Assembly: GCA_012511315.1 (NCBI GenBank)
Contig: JAAZGI010000441.1
Coordinates: 1-6,324, forward strand
Direction of reading: 5' to 3'
Origin: Clostridium sp.
GTDB taxonomy: Bacteria; Bacillota; Clostridia; Clostridiales; Clostridiaceae
Length of the DNA: 6,324 bases
The translations under genes were made by a program, and so were the position numbers. The notes below the pieces were generated by a model, which was given only the letters and a program-made list of their open reading frames with translations, searched no databases and was not told where the DNA came from. Shown here piece by piece: positions 5,225-6,324 of this stretch; position 1 is the stretch's first letter; every line of letters starts with the position of its first letter.

Positions 5225-6324
5225 ATGAACTCAGAAACAATTGTTATCATCGGAGCTGGCTATGCTGGGATTCGAGTTGCCAAAAAACTTTTAAAGAACC
5301 TTCAAAAGGATGCCAGAATTCTTTTAATCGATCAAAACAGCCATCATACCTTGGTTACCAACCTTCATGAAGTAGCATCTGGTAGAGTAGCCCCCGAAGG
5401 GATACAAATTCCCTTGCAACAAATATTTCGCAACGATGCCATTGAAATCGTTGAAGACCGAATCATTGCCATGGATACAGATCGCAAACAGTTAACAGGG
5501 GAACAGGGCATCTATAGCTATGATCGTTTAGTAGTGGCTTCTGGGGCTCAAGCTAACTTTTATGGAATTCCAGGGGCCAGGGAAAACACCATAGCCCTCG
5601 ATTCCATGGAAGAAGCATTAAAAATCCGGGAAAAGATTGCTGAACAAACCACTCAAAAAGTGGTTCTTTGTGGGGCTGGATTGACAGGGGTGGAATTGGC
5701 AGCTGATCTTAAAGTCATGGAGCCTCATTTATCAGTTTGCCTCATTGAAGCTCAACCTTCTATTTTGCCAGGTTTAGATGCTACACATCAGAAGAAAGTA
5801 AGGAGAAAACTTGAAAAGATGGGCGTGGAACTGTTCCTTGAAACAAGAGTGGAGCAAGTTTACCCAGATGGGATTACAATTTCCAGTGCCAAGGGAACAG
5901 AGAAGCTAGATGGCGATCTTTTGATTTGGACCAGCGGGACTCAAGCCCAATGGACGGAGACAGTGGCAGAGCCTGGTAGCTTGATTGCCATGGCCAATCA
6001 CTGCACCACCTCTTGTAATGATGTGTTTATAGCAGGTGATGCGGGAAACCCTCAATATGCTTGTGTGGAAAATGGCTTACAATCGGCAGATTGTTTGGTG
6101 GAAAATTTAAAGCGAATTAAAGAGGGGAAAGAGCCTGAAATCTTTCAATTCAAGGACAAGGGCCAAATGATAGCCTTGGGACCGTTTGATGGCATAACCA
6201 CCACAGGAATTCCTTTAAGGGGATGGCTGGCTCAAGTATTAAAGTTTTTAGTAGATTTATACTATGTTCTATCAGTGGGTGGTCTGGGTGCTGGAGTAAA
6301 CTATTTTAACGGCCATTTGGTAGA
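5225..6324 (+). CDS. NDH-2-like FAD-dependent NAD(P)H oxidoreductase (3' end outside window)
   Basis: The open frame runs from ATG 5225 past the window edge, giving 366 complete codons so far. The FAD-binding Rossmann motif is GAGYAG (10-15), with the acidic end of the second strand at ILLIDQ (32-37). The NAD(P)H-binding Rossmann motif is GAGLTGVELA (150-159), including the Glu (E157) conserved in type II NADH dehydrogenases. The ATG-like motif (YDRLVVASG, 99-107) and the FAD-closing DVFIAGDA (266-273) are also present. Type II NADH dehydrogenases pass electrons from NADH through FAD to a membrane quinone at the cytoplasmic face and do not pump protons. The quinone-site motif AQxAxQ is not intact: the aligned stretch reads QYACVENG (277-284). 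Residues 334-360 (WLAQVLKFLVDLYYVLSVGG) are hydrophobic/amphipathic and fit the C-terminal membrane-binding part. Full family members are about 400-430 residues, so probably 40-60 residues are missing. It could instead use another acceptor, such as oxygen or a soluble electron carrier. Confidence 0.9.
   Translation, partial: MNSETIVIIGAGYAGIRVAKKLLKNLQKDARILLIDQNSHHTLVTNLHEVASGRVAPEGIQIPLQQIFRNDAIEIVEDRIIAMDTDRKQLTGEQGIYSYDRLVVASGAQANFYGIPGARENTIALDSMEEALKIREKIAEQTTQKVVLCGAGLTGVELAADLKVMEPHLSVCLIEAQPSILPGLDATHQKKVRRKLEKMGVELFLETRVEQVYPDGITISSAKGTEKLDGDLLIWTSGTQAQWTETVAEPGSLIAMANHCTTSCNDVFIAGDAGNPQYACVENGLQSADCLVENLKRIKEGKEPEIFQFKDKGQMIALGPFDGITTTGIPLRGWLAQVLKFLVDLYYVLSVGGLGAGVNYFNGHLV

Overview
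The window looks like a stretch of chromosome from a Gram-positive, low-to-moderate GC bacterium of the Firmicutes, most likely class Clostridia. The evidence is strong AGGAGG-type ribosome binding sites before every gene, sigma-A-like -10 elements with TGn extensions, a first gene that resembles a family I know mainly from clostridia (DUF3867), and a very long class B penicillin-binding protein. I cannot name a genus. No mobile element, RNA gene or CRISPR array is visible.

Layout from left to right: (1) a small cytoplasmic protein of unknown function (119-643, plus strand) behind two candidate promoters. (2) A near-perfect hairpin (654-688) that can end transcription from both sides. (3) A convergent minus-strand gene (716-1729) for a two-helix membrane protein. 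Its soluble part reads like a DnaQ-type 3'-5' exonuclease fold that has lost several of its metal-binding acids. (4) A divergent intergenic region (1730-1944) with a candidate promoter on each strand and a leader of about 140 nt with repeated CAATG/CATTG pairing elements. (5) A 1025-residue class B penicillin-binding protein (1945-5022) with all catalytic motifs, large extra segments, no cysteine and a very acidic C-terminal tail. (6) A 202-base gap with a short tandem repeat, a terminator hairpin and a perfect 8+8 inverted repeat that could be an operator. (7) The first 366 codons of an NDH-2-like FAD/NAD(P)H oxidoreductase that runs off the right edge.

Each gene appears to be its own transcription unit: two are separated by terminators and two are divergent, so there is no clear operon and no strong evidence that the four genes work together. 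The penicillin-binding protein acts in peptidoglycan cross-linking outside the membrane. The oxidoreductase would oxidise NAD(P)H at the cytoplasmic face. The other two genes have no assigned role. The best candidate for something undescribed is the membrane-anchored, apparently catalytically dead exonuclease-fold protein divergent from the penicillin-binding protein.
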